DNA from: Mastigamoeba balamuthi
Lineage: Eukaryota; Evosea; Mastigamoebida; Mastigamoebidae
NCBI GenBank assembly: GCA_902651635.1
Contig: CACRSC010001917.1
Location: 709,956-773,955 of the forward strand
DNA length: 64,000 nt
Direction: 5' to 3'
The notes beneath the pieces are model-generated. The model was not told the DNA's origin, made no database searches, and was given only the letters and a program-made list of their open reading frames with translations. Below are positions 11,401 to 21,928 of this stretch, one piece after another. Numbering within the stretch: the first letter of the stretch is position 1; each line of letters begins with the position of its first letter. The translations under genes were made by a program, and so were the position numbers.

Positions 11401-14400
11401 CCGACACGGAAGCAAGTGCTCGCGGGGCTCGCAGTGCAATATGTGGAGCCATTCTTCTCCAACCCCAGCGACGCCCCTGCCAGGCCTCTAGTTTACGGAG
11501 GACGAGAGATCCGCGTTCCCGTGGTCCAGGACAAGCACATCGCCCACACGTCGCCAGCTGCCATTGCGCGCACGCGCAGCCTCACGCTGGCACGCCCGCC
11601 GCCGAGCACCGTCACGTGCCTGGCGTCGGCGATCAAGGCACAGCTGGTGGCGATGCCACAGGCCAAGAGGGCCGCCCAGAGGGCGGAGGAGCAGGGCTCG
11701 GAGGGTCAGGACCCGTGGCACACCGCGCAGCACCTGACGTTGATGTCCGTCGAGGTCCACACGCACTCGAGGGGCTCCCTGAGGCCCAACCCCGCGTTCG
11801 ACGCAGTCGATTGCGTGTTCTACTGCGTCAGGGAGGACGATTGCAAGGATTGCACCGGCATGCTCGTCGTTGACAGTTCAGACGTGCCGACGCACGCTTA
11901 CGGGCTCGGTTCGAGCGCTTCTGCTGCGCCTCCAGTTCTCACGGGCTCGTCTCGCACAGGTGACTGCGCGATCGAAGCGGTGCCGGACGAGGTGTCGCTA
12001 CTCAAGAGGTTCGTGCAGCTGGTGCTCAACCTCGACCCGGACATACTAGTGGGCTACGAGGTACAGATGGCGTCGGTGGGGTACCTGAGTGAGCGTGGGT
12101 CGCAGCTGGGCTTCGACTTGTGCAGGGAGCTCGGCAGGATTCAGGAGGGCAAAGTCAACAGCGGCTTCGGGAGAGACAAGGACGAGTGGGGATTCCTGCA
12201 TGCTTCTGGAATTCACATCCCTGGTGCGAGCCCCTCGCTTACTGCCGTTTGGGACCGCAGGACCGCAGCTAACCGCTTGCGCTCAAAATAAGGGCGCATT
12301 GTGCTCAACGTGTGGAGAATACTCCGCACAGAGGTCAAGTCGCAAATGTACTCGATGAGCAAAATGTCTGAGCAGATCCTCGGCTGGAAGTGCGTTTTTG
12401 CCAACGCCAGATGTCTCTCACAAGGCAACAGGGTTCCCGAGTATACGCAGGAGCTGCAGGCCAAATTGTTCGCCGAGGGGACTGTCAGCCGCTCCTTCTT
12501 CTTCAAGCACAAGCTCACGTGCACGCGGGCGAGCCTTCTGATGCTCGACTCCCTCAACATCATCGGGCGGACAAGGTTGGGAGTCCCCCGCAACCTTGCG
12601 CAGACCCTCACCTTCCGTTTCAGCGAGCTCGCGCGAGTGTTCGGCATAGACTTCTTCTCGGTGCTGTCGAGGGGCTCGCAGTACAGAGTGGAGTCGATGC
12701 TCTTCCGCCTCACCAAGCCCCAGAACTTCATCCTCATCTCTCCGAGCAAGAACGACGTACGACTCGCGCGGCCGACTGGCGCAGTGTTGACCGAGCGGCT
12801 CCCGCATCTCCGCACTACCCGCAGGTGGCGCAGCAGAAGGCGCCGGAGTGCATACCGCTCGTCATGGAGCCGAGGTCGAGGTTGTACACGTCTCCGGTAT
12901 TGGTGATGGACTTCCAGTCGCTGTACCCGTCGATCATCATCGCGTACAACTACTGCTACTCGACTTGCCTGGGCAAGGTGGAGGCCGCCGGGCTCGACAG
13001 GCACAAGAAGCTCGGCTTCACCAAGCTGCACATGCCGAGGGGCCTTCTCGGCTTCATGGAGGACAAAATCACCAGTGCGAAATGCTATTCAATCTCGCGC
13101 GTTTCTTACGATTTCGTCGTCTTCTGCAGTCTCACCAAACGAGGTGATGTTCGTCAACAAGTCGGTGAGGACAGGCGTGCTGCCCAGGATGCTCAGAGAG
13201 ATCCTGGAGACGCGAATCATGGTGAAGCAGGCCCTCAAGCGGGCAAAGGGCCAGAAGGTACCCAATTCCCCCGAAAAGCGGCAGTTCACCAAAACACATC
13301 ACACAACCAGTCGTTGGAGAAGATGCTCGACTCGAAGCAGTACGGGCTGAAGATGATCGCCAACGTCACGTACGGCTACACGTCGGCCACGTTCAGCGGG
13401 AGGATGCCCTGCATAGAAATCGCCGACGCCATCGTGGAGACCGCTCGCCGCACCCTCGAGAACGTGCGGGCCACTGCCCTCCTCGCCTGTTTGCCTCACT
13501 CGTACGCGGCAGGCCATCAAGCTGGTCAACGAGAACCCAGAGTGGAGAGCAGAGGTCGTGTACGGCGACACGGACAGCATGTTCGTGCACCTTCCGGGGC
13601 GCACGCGGCAGGAGGCGTTCGATATCGGCAACCAAATCGCGCAGACCGTGACGCGCATGAACCCCGACCCAGTCAAGCTGCAGTTCGAGAAGGTCTTCCA
13701 CCCCTGCGTGCTCATATCGAAGAAGCGGTACGTGGGCTACAAGTACGAGTCGCCCGACCAGACGGCGCCGGAGATGGACGCCAAGGGCATCGAGACGGTG
13801 CGCAGGGACACGTGCCCCGCGGTGCAGCGCATCCTGAGGCAGACCCTTGAGATGCTTTTCGAGACCAAGGATTTGTCGCGCATCAAGGGCTGGCTCGAGC
13901 AGCAGTGGTCCGACATCCTGGGCGGCCGAGTCAACCCCATGGACTTCGTCTTTGCCAAGGAGGTGCGGCTGGGGACGTACAGGGGCCAGGGCCCCGCAGC
14001 AGCGCAGGTGGCCGCCGCGCACATGAGGGTGGACCCGAGGGCCGAGCCGAGGTACGGGGAGCGCGTGCCGTACCTCGTCGTGTGCGGGGCGCCGGGGTCC
14101 AGGCTGGTCGACATGGTCGTCTCTCCCGCGCAGTTTGTAGCAGCGTCCGCTGGTCGCTTTGGCTCTGTGAGGACTCACCCACCCTATCAGGAAGACGCTG
14201 AGGATTCACACGGCGTACTACATCAACAACCAGATCATACCGCCGCTGGAGAGAGTGTTGAAGCTCGTGGGGGCTGGTGCGTGCAGAAGCGCCCTTGCTT
14301 CACTGACTGCCAGCCGGGCCAACAGACGTGCGGTCGTGGTACCTCAATCTCCCCCGGAAAGAGGTGTACGTGGTACCGCAGCGGAAGGAGCGCACCCCTG

Positions 14401-14769
14401 GGAAGAAGACTACTCTTGATCAGTACTACACCGCGTACGCCGCGAGCCGACCACAGCACTTCATTCATGCTAATACGGCGTTTTCCCAGCCGAAACTGCG
14501 CCATCTGCTACAGCCTGACCTCAGGCGAAGCGCTGTGCGTCAAGTGCATGGCAAATCGCCCTCTCTCGTATCTCTTGCTGGTTTCCAGGATGCGAAACTG
14601 CGAGAGAAACGCCGGGAGACTCAGCGCGATATGTGCTCACTGCAGCAGCCAGCTTTCCGCTTCTGTGGAGTGCACGTCCACGGAATGCCCCGTGTATTTC
14701 GACAGATCGCGAGCACTGACTGAGGCCGAGTCACTTCGAGACACTCTGCAGTCACTCGACCTCTTCTGA
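8469..14769 (+). CDS. REV3: DNA polymerase zeta catalytic subunit
   Basis: This is the B-family polymerase that extends past DNA lesions, acting with REV7. Sixteen exons (starting 8469, 8770, 9070, 9217, 9326, 9584, 12293, 12432, 12624, 12825, 13130, 13311, 13513, 14191, 14326, 14490) give 1833 residues in one frame. The N-terminus has FGATPAGQKACLHLH and LPYSLQLFVDQNLYG. A long low-complexity insert is followed by the exonuclease-like region (SLLKRFVQLVLNLDPDILVGYE). Polymerase motif A is DFQSLYPSIIIAYNY (Asp about 1317), motif B is KMIANVTYGYTS, and motif C is YGDTDSMF (Asp about 1484 and 1486). Two C-terminal cysteine clusters (CAIC...CVKC and CAHC...C...C) match the zinc and iron-sulfur sites. 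An ATG 12 bases upstream is an alternative start. Intron 4 (9266-9325) keeps frame only with a GC donor. Confidence 0.95.
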
Positions 14770-14861
14770 TCGCGCAATCATACCATTATTTCATCACACC
14801 GGCGCTCCCTCTGCTCTGTATAACCTGCCCGGTTCTCGACCCAAAGGAATGCTGCGCTACA

Positions 14862-15000
14862 AGATTGAGACCGTTTGGGATGTTGTTCTTGCAGTACTCC
14901 GTGCATATCACGACGCCCCTCTCCACCTCCTCTCCACCTCCTCCTTCGTCTGGTATGATCGCACAAACACTGCCGGCTCTGTGTTGGGCAACCTTGAATC
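14862..15000 (-). pseudogene. Fragment of the last exon of the gene at 20050-21225
   Basis: On the minus strand this reads AVFVRSYQTKEE and CTEYCKNNIPNGLNL. The same peptide, with conservative changes, ends the unknown gene at 20050-21225. A 10-base duplication breaks the frame here. Only this exon is present, so it is a decayed duplicate lying head to head with the family remnant that follows. Confidence 0.6.
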
Positions 15001-15400
15001 GATACGTCGGCTCCGCTGATGGAACCGAGGAGGAGGCGTCCAACGCGCTGCCGCCCGGAGCGGCGTGACGACCTTCGTCATCCCGCGCGAGGCTACTACT
15101 TCCCCGGCGTCCCCTCTTCTGCTGTCCCCACCGTCTCCACCGTCCCCACCGTGCCCCTCGCTGAGGCAAACCACGTAACTCTGACGTCGCTGATAGGCAC
15201 CTGGGCATCGTCGACCCGTCGCTGAGCACGCTGCTGCCCTGCTGCCACGCGAGCTCCGACAACACCCTCTGGACTGGCGCACACATGCGAGCTCGGTGGC
15301 ATGGCCCAGGCCCTGCCTGACATGGTGGGCCGGCTGGGAATCAGGTGGCCCTTTATCGCGTGCTCTGCAGCCACAATGATAGGGTGCACAACTCTTGTTC
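15001..15400 (+). pseudogene. Decayed LLPGA-family copy
   Basis: The plus strand reads TEEEASNALPPGAA, then in other frames EANHVTLTSLIG, STLLPCC, NTLWTG and ALPDMVGRLGI. These match, in order, SNPLLPGAVV, EENHVILTSLFG, NTLLPCC, NALWTD and ALPGMLDRLGI of the complete member at 16120-18695. Several frame changes show it is no longer coding. No transcript signals are evident. Confidence 0.6.
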
Positions 15401-16013
15401 TCAGATTCACGGGATTCCTCGGACCCGTGACGTTTTTTTCCGAGCCCGTGACGTTGTCTGACCAACAGCCCGCTGCTTATTGGGTTTTTGCTTTGCCACA
15501 ATCACTTGGATTCAAGGAATCTGTCGGACCCCTGGATGCCATATCTTATCGGATTCCTATCAGGCAGAGCACACATCTGCCTGCATGTGTTCCCGGTCTC
15601 CCTTGTTTCCGACATCTCTCGCCAATCAGAAATGATGGCACAACGCAAAGAGAATAACCGAGCAGCTCTGCCCTTTCAGAGCGGCTGCGACCCAAGTCCC
15701 AGGGGACTCTCATGACCGGCCTCTCGTGAGGAGTGGGAAGAAGCCCAGATAATTGCACTGTTCCATTATGGCCCAGAATTCCTTGACTACGTTCCAATAT
15801 CACTATCTGCGTCATGGCTCACCTGACAGCTGCGATGGCGCAGAGGACAAGGGTGGTGCAGAGGCGAAGGGCGAGCATGTGGGGGAGTGGGGCGTGGAGC
15901 TGCTCGGCGACGACGAGCTGGGCCGGAGGTGGTGTCCATGAGGCGGCCGTAGAGCAGGCGGCACTCGTCGCCCCGGATGTCGGCCATGCGGATCCCATGT
16001 GCTCCTAGACAGC
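15401..16013. other. Intergenic, no gene seen
   Basis: Between the decayed family copy and the right arm of the inverted duplication I find no supported gene. The first half is AT-richer than its surroundings; the second half is GC-rich with only shadow frames. Confidence 0.4.
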
Positions 16014-17131
16014 GTACGGGCAGCGGAATAATGGAAGTCAATATCCAGATTCGTTCAAAGGAGAACTTTATTGCTGTCAGCGCCAACAAGCCAACAGCCT
16101 AAGTCCACTTCTCACATTGATGTTCAACCTCACCACTCTCTCCGACGCCCACCACACCCGCGCGAGGACAACGTCCCGCGGCAGCGCGATGCCGTTCCTG
16201 ATCCAGAGGCTCTTCGGGGCCGTGATGCGGCCTCAGCTCGAGAACGTCGAGCTCGACAACATTGACCCCGTCGCGCCGAGCAGGACACGCACGGCCGCCC
16301 CGACACCGACCCTCGACACCTCCCTGAGGCAGAGCTCGAACTCCAGCAGCGTGGACGTCGCCCCCAGTGCGAGCGCATCCAACAAACAGGGCAAGACCCG
16401 CAAGCGCCCCACTGAAAACCCGCACCGCGTGATACGTCAGCAGAGGGGCGCAGCGTCCAGAGCAGCGACGCCGGGGCTTCCGACCTCCTCAGCACCGCCC
16501 ACGACGCCGACGACCACCGCGAGGACGCCGACCTCTTCCCGCGGCTCCCCGACGGCGCGATCTGTGCGGACTGCATCCTCTCGTGCCCCTCGGCAGTTTT
16601 CCACTCGCATCTTTTCTTCGCGGGATTACGGCGCCCAATTTTGGACAATTCGGAAAATCACTCGCTGACTTTGCCCGCCGCTTGCAACGCCCAACCCCCC
16701 GAAGCCTCGGGTCCCGCGGCGGACGACCAGGCCCACGCCGGAGAGGCGGATGAGGAGGAGGAGGAGGATGAGGAGGAGGCGTCCAACCCGCTGCTGCCCG
16801 GGGCGGTCGTGACGACCTTCGTCATCCCGCACGAGGGCTTCTACTCCCCCCGCGTCCCCTCTTCCTCGACGTCTTCTGCAGTCCCCGCCGTCCCCACTGT
16901 CTCGGCCGCTGAGGAAAACCACGTAATTCTGACATCGCTGTTCGGGCGCCTGGGCGACGTGGACGCGTCGCTGAACACCCTGCTGCCCTGCTGCCAGGGA
17001 AGCCAGAACGCCCTCTGGACCGACGCGCCCTCGGCCTCGCGCACAACTGCCGCCATCTCCCCCGTCGTCTCCCGCGCGGTCCTCAACACGCCCGCCGACG
17101 AGACCCCCCGCCGTGCGTGGCACCACCGCTT
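16014..17131 (+). repeat. Right arm of the 1.1 kb inverted duplication
   Basis: This is the reverse complement of 1-1086. It covers the 5' flank, exon 1, the 32-base intron and exon 2 of the complete LLPGA-family gene, and reaches just into intron 2. The arms are about 15 kb apart and enclose AP-3 beta, uS4, tRNA-His, the MAEL gene and REV3. Confidence 0.9.
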
Positions 17132-18695
17132 CCCCGGTTTCCCTTGTCTTTTTTAGCCGGCGTGCACCGTTCATCTTACGCCTCCTTCGCCCCGCGAGAA
17201 GACGCCGCGCCGCTGGTGGTCATCGCGTTCGGGTCTGTGCCCCGCGCGCCGCACGCGAGGCCTGCGGAGTTGGGAACGCGGGTTGTCGGCCTCGACCTGT
17301 GCAGGGAGACCGCGTGGGCGCTGCGCGCCGTGATGTGGCCGGCTGCCCTGCCCGGCATGCTGGACCGCCTGGGCATCAGTGGGTCGCCCTGCTGCCCGAA
17401 CTGCAGCAGCAGCAGCACCGCGGTGCTGCCTTCCTGCATGTCCACCGCTGCCGCCATCCTCGCCCTGAGCAGCGTCCCCGTGGCCACGACGCCCTCCACG
17501 TCCGCCATCACCCAGGCCCACAACCCCGCGCTGCAGAAGAACGCGGGCCACGGAACCAACGGCGAGACGGAGGAGGTCCTCTGGACGGCGCGCGAGTGCT
17601 CCGAGCCCTGTGCGTCCAGTGCATTGCGACCCTTGATCCCCATCAGGATTCGGTGAGAGAGCTGACCTCGCATGCCGCCCTCCCGGCTCTCCAGGGGACG
17701 TGAGCGACTTCGGCGACTGCTGTGAGGAGTACGGCACGGAGCTCGAGATCCTCGATTGCACATCCGACGCGTCGCACGCGGACGAGAGCAGGGCCCACAA
17801 GCGCTTTGTCGAGATGCCCAAGCCCTTCACTGTCCCACTGCTGTGCCGCGTGCCGACGCCCGACCCCGTGCAGCAGCGCCCCCGCACCATTGTCTCGGTG
17901 CCCGTCGTCCAGGAGCAGCAGCAGGAGGAGGAGATCCCCAGCAACCCGCTGCTGCCCGGCGCGGTCGTGGAGACCGTGGCCATCCACCACCACGTGTACG
18001 ACCACCAGGGCGCCCTCGAGGCCGCCAGGAGGGGCGCCGCCGACTGCGCCGCGCGCGCCAGGGCCAAGGTGGCCAGGGCCCTCGAGCCTGCGCTCCTCGG
18101 GCAGCGCGTCCGGTTCCTCGAGGTGGAGCGCGAGGACACGCGCAGGCGCCTGCGGGACCTCTCGGCGGCGGCGGCGGCGGCCACGAGCGAGGCGGGCAGG
18201 GCGGGGCAGAGGCTGGCCGAGGCGCAGGGGCTGCTGCGGGAGACGGAGGTGCGGTGCAGGCTGCTGGAGCAGGCGGCGGCGCGGAGGAAGGCCGAGGAGG
18301 CGCAGGCCAAGGCCAAGGCGGCGATGGCGAGGCTGCTGGTGGGCAGGCAGCAGCTGCAGACGGCAGTGCTCGTGCGCATGCCCGCCGTGCCGGCGGCGGC
18401 GGCGCTGCTGCACACGGAGCTGGCGCGGGGCGAGGGGATGGGCCCCCGGCAGCTGCGGGGCGTGTACCTCCTCACCCAGAGCCCCGACGTGCCTGCGCCC
18501 GTCCTGTGCCTCTGCGACAGCGCCGCCACGGCGCGCGCCCTCGCCGCCAAGCTCGACGGGCGGCGCATGGCGGACCCCGCGGGGGCCGTCTTCACCATCG
18601 GGGCGTCGGTGGCCCCGAGCACCCTCTTCGACGCCGCCCGAGCGCTGAGCGCAGTGCACTCGAACGACGGGGGCTGCGCACTCGACTGGGACTGA
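16120..18695 (+). CDS. LLPGA-family protein, complete member A
   Basis: This gene is not recognised. Four exons (16120..16428, 16461..17112, 17157..17618, 17695..18695) give 807 residues with all phases consistent; the first intron (32 bases) is short and the least certain. An ATG at 16189 (MPFLIQRLFG) is an alternative start. In order the protein has a Ser/Thr/Pro-rich N-terminus, a CADCILSC cysteine cluster, an acidic run, SNPLLPGAVV, the ALW and ALPGMLDRLGI segments, then ELEIL, FVEMPKPFTVPLLCRVPTP, a second SNPLLPGAVV, about 130 residues of Ala/Arg/Glu-rich coiled coil, and a C-terminal domain (RGVYLLTQSP, LCLCDSAATARALAAKLDG) with an RRM-like strand-helix pattern. There is no signal peptide or membrane segment. 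Its 5' half is duplicated in inverse at the left edge. A nuclear or cytoplasmic scaffold role is only a guess. Confidence 0.65.
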
Positions 18696-20049
18696 GCGCA
18701 GCCCTCGGACACCAACACAGACAGGCCGACTCTCCCTCTCCCCTCCGTCGCTGCTCGCCCTCTCTCTGCGTGGCCGCCCGAGCACACGTGGCGGTTAGAC
18801 GACGCGCCTGTGACAGCGGTGTGGTGCTGTGTTCTCAGGGGCACATGGGCTCTTATGCGCAGTACGTGTTCGCTGGCGACAATCGGCGTTGGGCTCTCTA
18901 CCCGGCCTCCCCGCGCGATGCCGGCAGAGGCCATGGCGCACGCGACCGTCCCCATGCTGAGCAGGAGGTTGGCGGGCGTCCTGGGTGCCGTCGTGCTGGG
19001 CCGGCGACGGGCCTGTGGATGCCGTGGCCACCCTGTGGTCTGTCGCCGACGTCCACATGTCTGCCGGCCTCTGGCAGGGCACAGAGACCACCCCGATGGC
19101 GCCACTCGGTGCACCACCGTACGCAGCTACGTGACTCTGGCTCCTTGGCCACGGTGCAGAGCAGGGGCTTCTTGCTGCCCGTTTCTCACACTTCTTGGTG
19201 TGCTGTGTCCTATTGCGAGCTGCTGACGTGCTTTGAGTGTCTCGTGACGTCATCGACAGACAGCCCTCTGCTCGCTGGCTCACCAATATGCTCATGCGCC
19301 CTGCGAGCTGCACGGAAGCCGTTGAAGCCCGCAGGTCCGCTGGCGGACGGCCTGTCCCCCCCCGAATGAGTGTTCACTGTTCAACGGCAGATCGGCGATA
19401 AGGAAGGTGACACGCCGAGCAGCGATCCCCTACTGAGCTGCTGCGAACCAAGTCCCAGGACTCACGGCGGAGATCAGTAAATGAAAAGTAGATCGTTTTG
19501 GAATTCGGGGGCTAATAGACGAAACACTATTCTTGGCATCTTCCCGCTCCTCGTAGCGACGATGCGGTTTTGTGGTTGAGTGCCGGCAGTTGTGTCGGGC
19601 TTATTTTATTGGCACAAACAGACAGCTTCGGTCAACATTGTAAAGTATTCCATGCCAGCTTTGTTCGTGTGACCAGCTTCTTTTTTAACTTCACGATCTC
19701 CACTACCCCGACGGTGTAGAGGTAGTTGCGCTTTGCCACGGAGTACGAGAATGGCGAAGAGTGCGGAGGGCGGGTTGGCTGGCTTAGTGACTTGGCAATG
19801 GCTCGGTGGGTTGGGGTGAAGGCTGAGCCTGGCTAAAAATGCACGGATAATATCTCTGATTTCACACAATTGAAAGCAACCAATATTTTCCTGATACAAT
19901 GCAATCTATCATTAAAACTCCTTCAGAGGCACTCGATGCAAAAAGGGCCAAGGACAACACAGGCGTATGGGGCGGAAAAGGATGAGTAAACTCGAGAGCC
20001 TCTTCATTGTTTCTTGCACTCGGCGAGAACGCACTCGTAAGTTGCGGTT
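18696..20049. other. Intergenic, no gene supported
   Basis: Only overlapping GC-driven open frames occur in 18.7-19.4 kb, and none shows family similarity or splice logic. From about 19.45 kb the sequence is AT-richer and has no convincing frame. The far end may hold the 3' UTR of the minus-strand gene at 20050-21225. Confidence 0.4.
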
Positions 20050-21225
20050 TCACCAGTTGCAGGACCGTGAGATCAGTTCGCAAACATCCCAGAAGTTGAA
20101 ATTGAGAGCGTTTGGGATGTTGTTCTTGTAGTACTCTGTACATATCACGACACCCCTCTCCGCCTCCTCCTTCGTCTGGAACGATCGCACAAACACCGCC
20201 AGCTCTGTGTTGGGCAAGATTAAGCCTCCATTTTGGCGCCGCTGAGGTAGATAGTCCTACCAGTGTCTATGATGCAGCTCTTCTGCAGCATGAACCCCTG
20301 TAGTGTCCTCAGCACATTCGCCAGCCCGTCGATCATAACAATCGATTTCGGGGGTAGCTTCTCGAGATTCCTGGGCTTCGCGACCTCCACAACCACATAC
20401 GCTGCGCACACCCCGATGAGCTCGTGCTGTCCCCCAAGAGCGGCACTTACGCGAGAGAAAGCAGGGGCGGGCCACAGTCACTTCGCCCAATGCGTGCTGT
20501 GTCCCCACCGCATCGCAAGCGCGGCGACTGACCCTCCCGTCCTCGATCGAGTCCTCTGGGACCCTGGCAGACTCCCATGCCGGCGCAGGCGCGTCCGATG
20601 CGCGTAGCTCGCCCAACGACCCGCAGGCGCCGAAGCCGCTGCCGCTGCCGCCAGCACTCGAGCCCTCTGCGTCCTCCACTGGCGCCTCAGCAGCACCAGC
20701 TGCAGCCCAGGCACAGCCCGGACCTGTGTCGCTGCCGAGGACCACTGCGCCTGGGGGGTGCTGCGCTGCTCGCCGCTTCCTGTGCCTCCCGGGCTCCCTG
20801 GCGAACGCCGCGAAGGGAGTGCTGCAGGCGACGAGCCCCGGGGCGAGGTCGATGGCGAGCACGAGCGCGGGGGCGTGGAGATGCTTGCGCGGCGACGAAC
20901 AGTGCGAGCGCAGCGACACGCAGAAGCTCTCGAGGCCCTCGGGCAGCCCGAACGGCTCAGAGTGCGGGCCCCGCACAGACACCACGTCGCCGCACAGCGG
21001 GCAGCGCAGGGCCTCGGTTGGCGTGTCGGGGCTGGCGACGCGGAGGCGCAGGAGCGCAGCGCAGACGTCCGAGGCGCTCAGGGCGGCCGACTGGCGCCAG
21101 CTGCGTGGCAGCAGCAGCTCCGCCGTGTACGTGTGGTACATGTGGACCACCGAGCTGCTCACGCGCAGCACGGGGCCCTGCAGCGCCGCAAAGATGCACT
21201 CGGTGCGCGTGGGCGTCGCCAGCAT
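20050..21225 (-). CDS. Unknown protein with CPLCGD motif
   Basis: Three exons (21225..20482, 20426..20261, 20204..20050) give 354 residues in a consistent phase. The family is not recognised. The N-terminal part contains RCPLCGD, a SPRKH motif and a basic AREPGRHRKRR stretch, which could be a zinc-bound or DNA-contacting surface. A Ser/Gly/Ala-rich linker follows, then a compact C-terminal domain (VCAAYVVVEVAKPRN, SIVMIDGLANVLRTLQ, AVFVRSFQTKEEAERGV, EYYKNNIPNAL). If the donor at 20260 is not used, the frame closes at 20220, 14 codons later. The last exon is duplicated, in decayed form, at 14862-15000, which supports it being a true exon. An upstream first exon cannot be excluded. Confidence 0.5.
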
Positions 21226-21928
21226 GGAGAGTGTGCAGGTGCAGCCTATCCGGCAAAAAAAAACGGTTTATTTGTAGTACCACAAATATCTTCCCGGTTT
21301 CCAGGTCAGTCTGATATTGCACCCTTGAACTCGTGGTGGAGGCGCGGCGGCTGAGTAAGTATTCCTGATCTTTATTGTAGGCGCAGACTATGTTCGGATT
21401 GTGAATTCATGTTATGGGAGGGTGACTTCCCAAGGAGTTTATCGTTTCCACTCAACTCTCACAAAGATTCCTCTGCCAGTAGAGCACGCGCCAACAAGAA
21501 GCCTCTCCATTAAGCCGGACCATCACACTCTGACACAACCCCTACCTGTCTCCTTGACACCAGAGGTTACCTTCATTTGGGCATAGTAGATCAGATAGCA
21601 AGGCAAAAGAGAAGAAGCAAAGAGTGTTGAAAAGGTACGCCACAGAGCTTTCAATCGCCCATCTCACCGAGGCAGAGCAGCCATCACAGCAGGGCCGCTG
21701 CTCGTCGCCGTCGCCGTCCTCGCAGCAGCACACACGCGCATCACAAACACACACAACGCAAACACAACACACCACCGCCACCACAAGATCCACAACGCAG
21801 CGCCGCCACCAGCGGCGACGGCGACGACACAGAGAGGCCCAGCACAACGCCACGCGCACACGCGTCCGCTGTGCCATCGACAGAGGCGAACGATGACGAC
21901 GGCGGGGCTGGCGCCACCACAGCTGCCG
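21226..21928. other. Intergenic
   Basis: This stretch lies between the start of the unknown gene and the stop of GCN2. It contains an imperfect CA-rich simple repeat (about 21730-21800) and AT-rich patches. No gene is seen. Confidence 0.5.

Noticed and set aside
8469-14769. Possibility that the B-family polymerase is of viral or mobile-element origin
   Set aside because: It has 16 spliced exons and REV3-specific N-terminal and C-terminal cysteine regions in family order, so it is the host polymerase zeta.
16461-17112. A further intron in the AT-richer part of member A exon 2 (about 16595-16680)
   Set aside because: No donor and acceptor pair keeps the phase, and the frame is open through it.
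18795-19313. Overlapping frames on both strands downstream of member A
   Set aside because: No family similarity, no splice logic and no conserved motif could be found on either strand.
21700-21810. CRISPR-like or satellite array
   Set aside because: It is an imperfect CA-rich simple repeat with no spacer structure; no CRISPR array was seen anywhere in the window.
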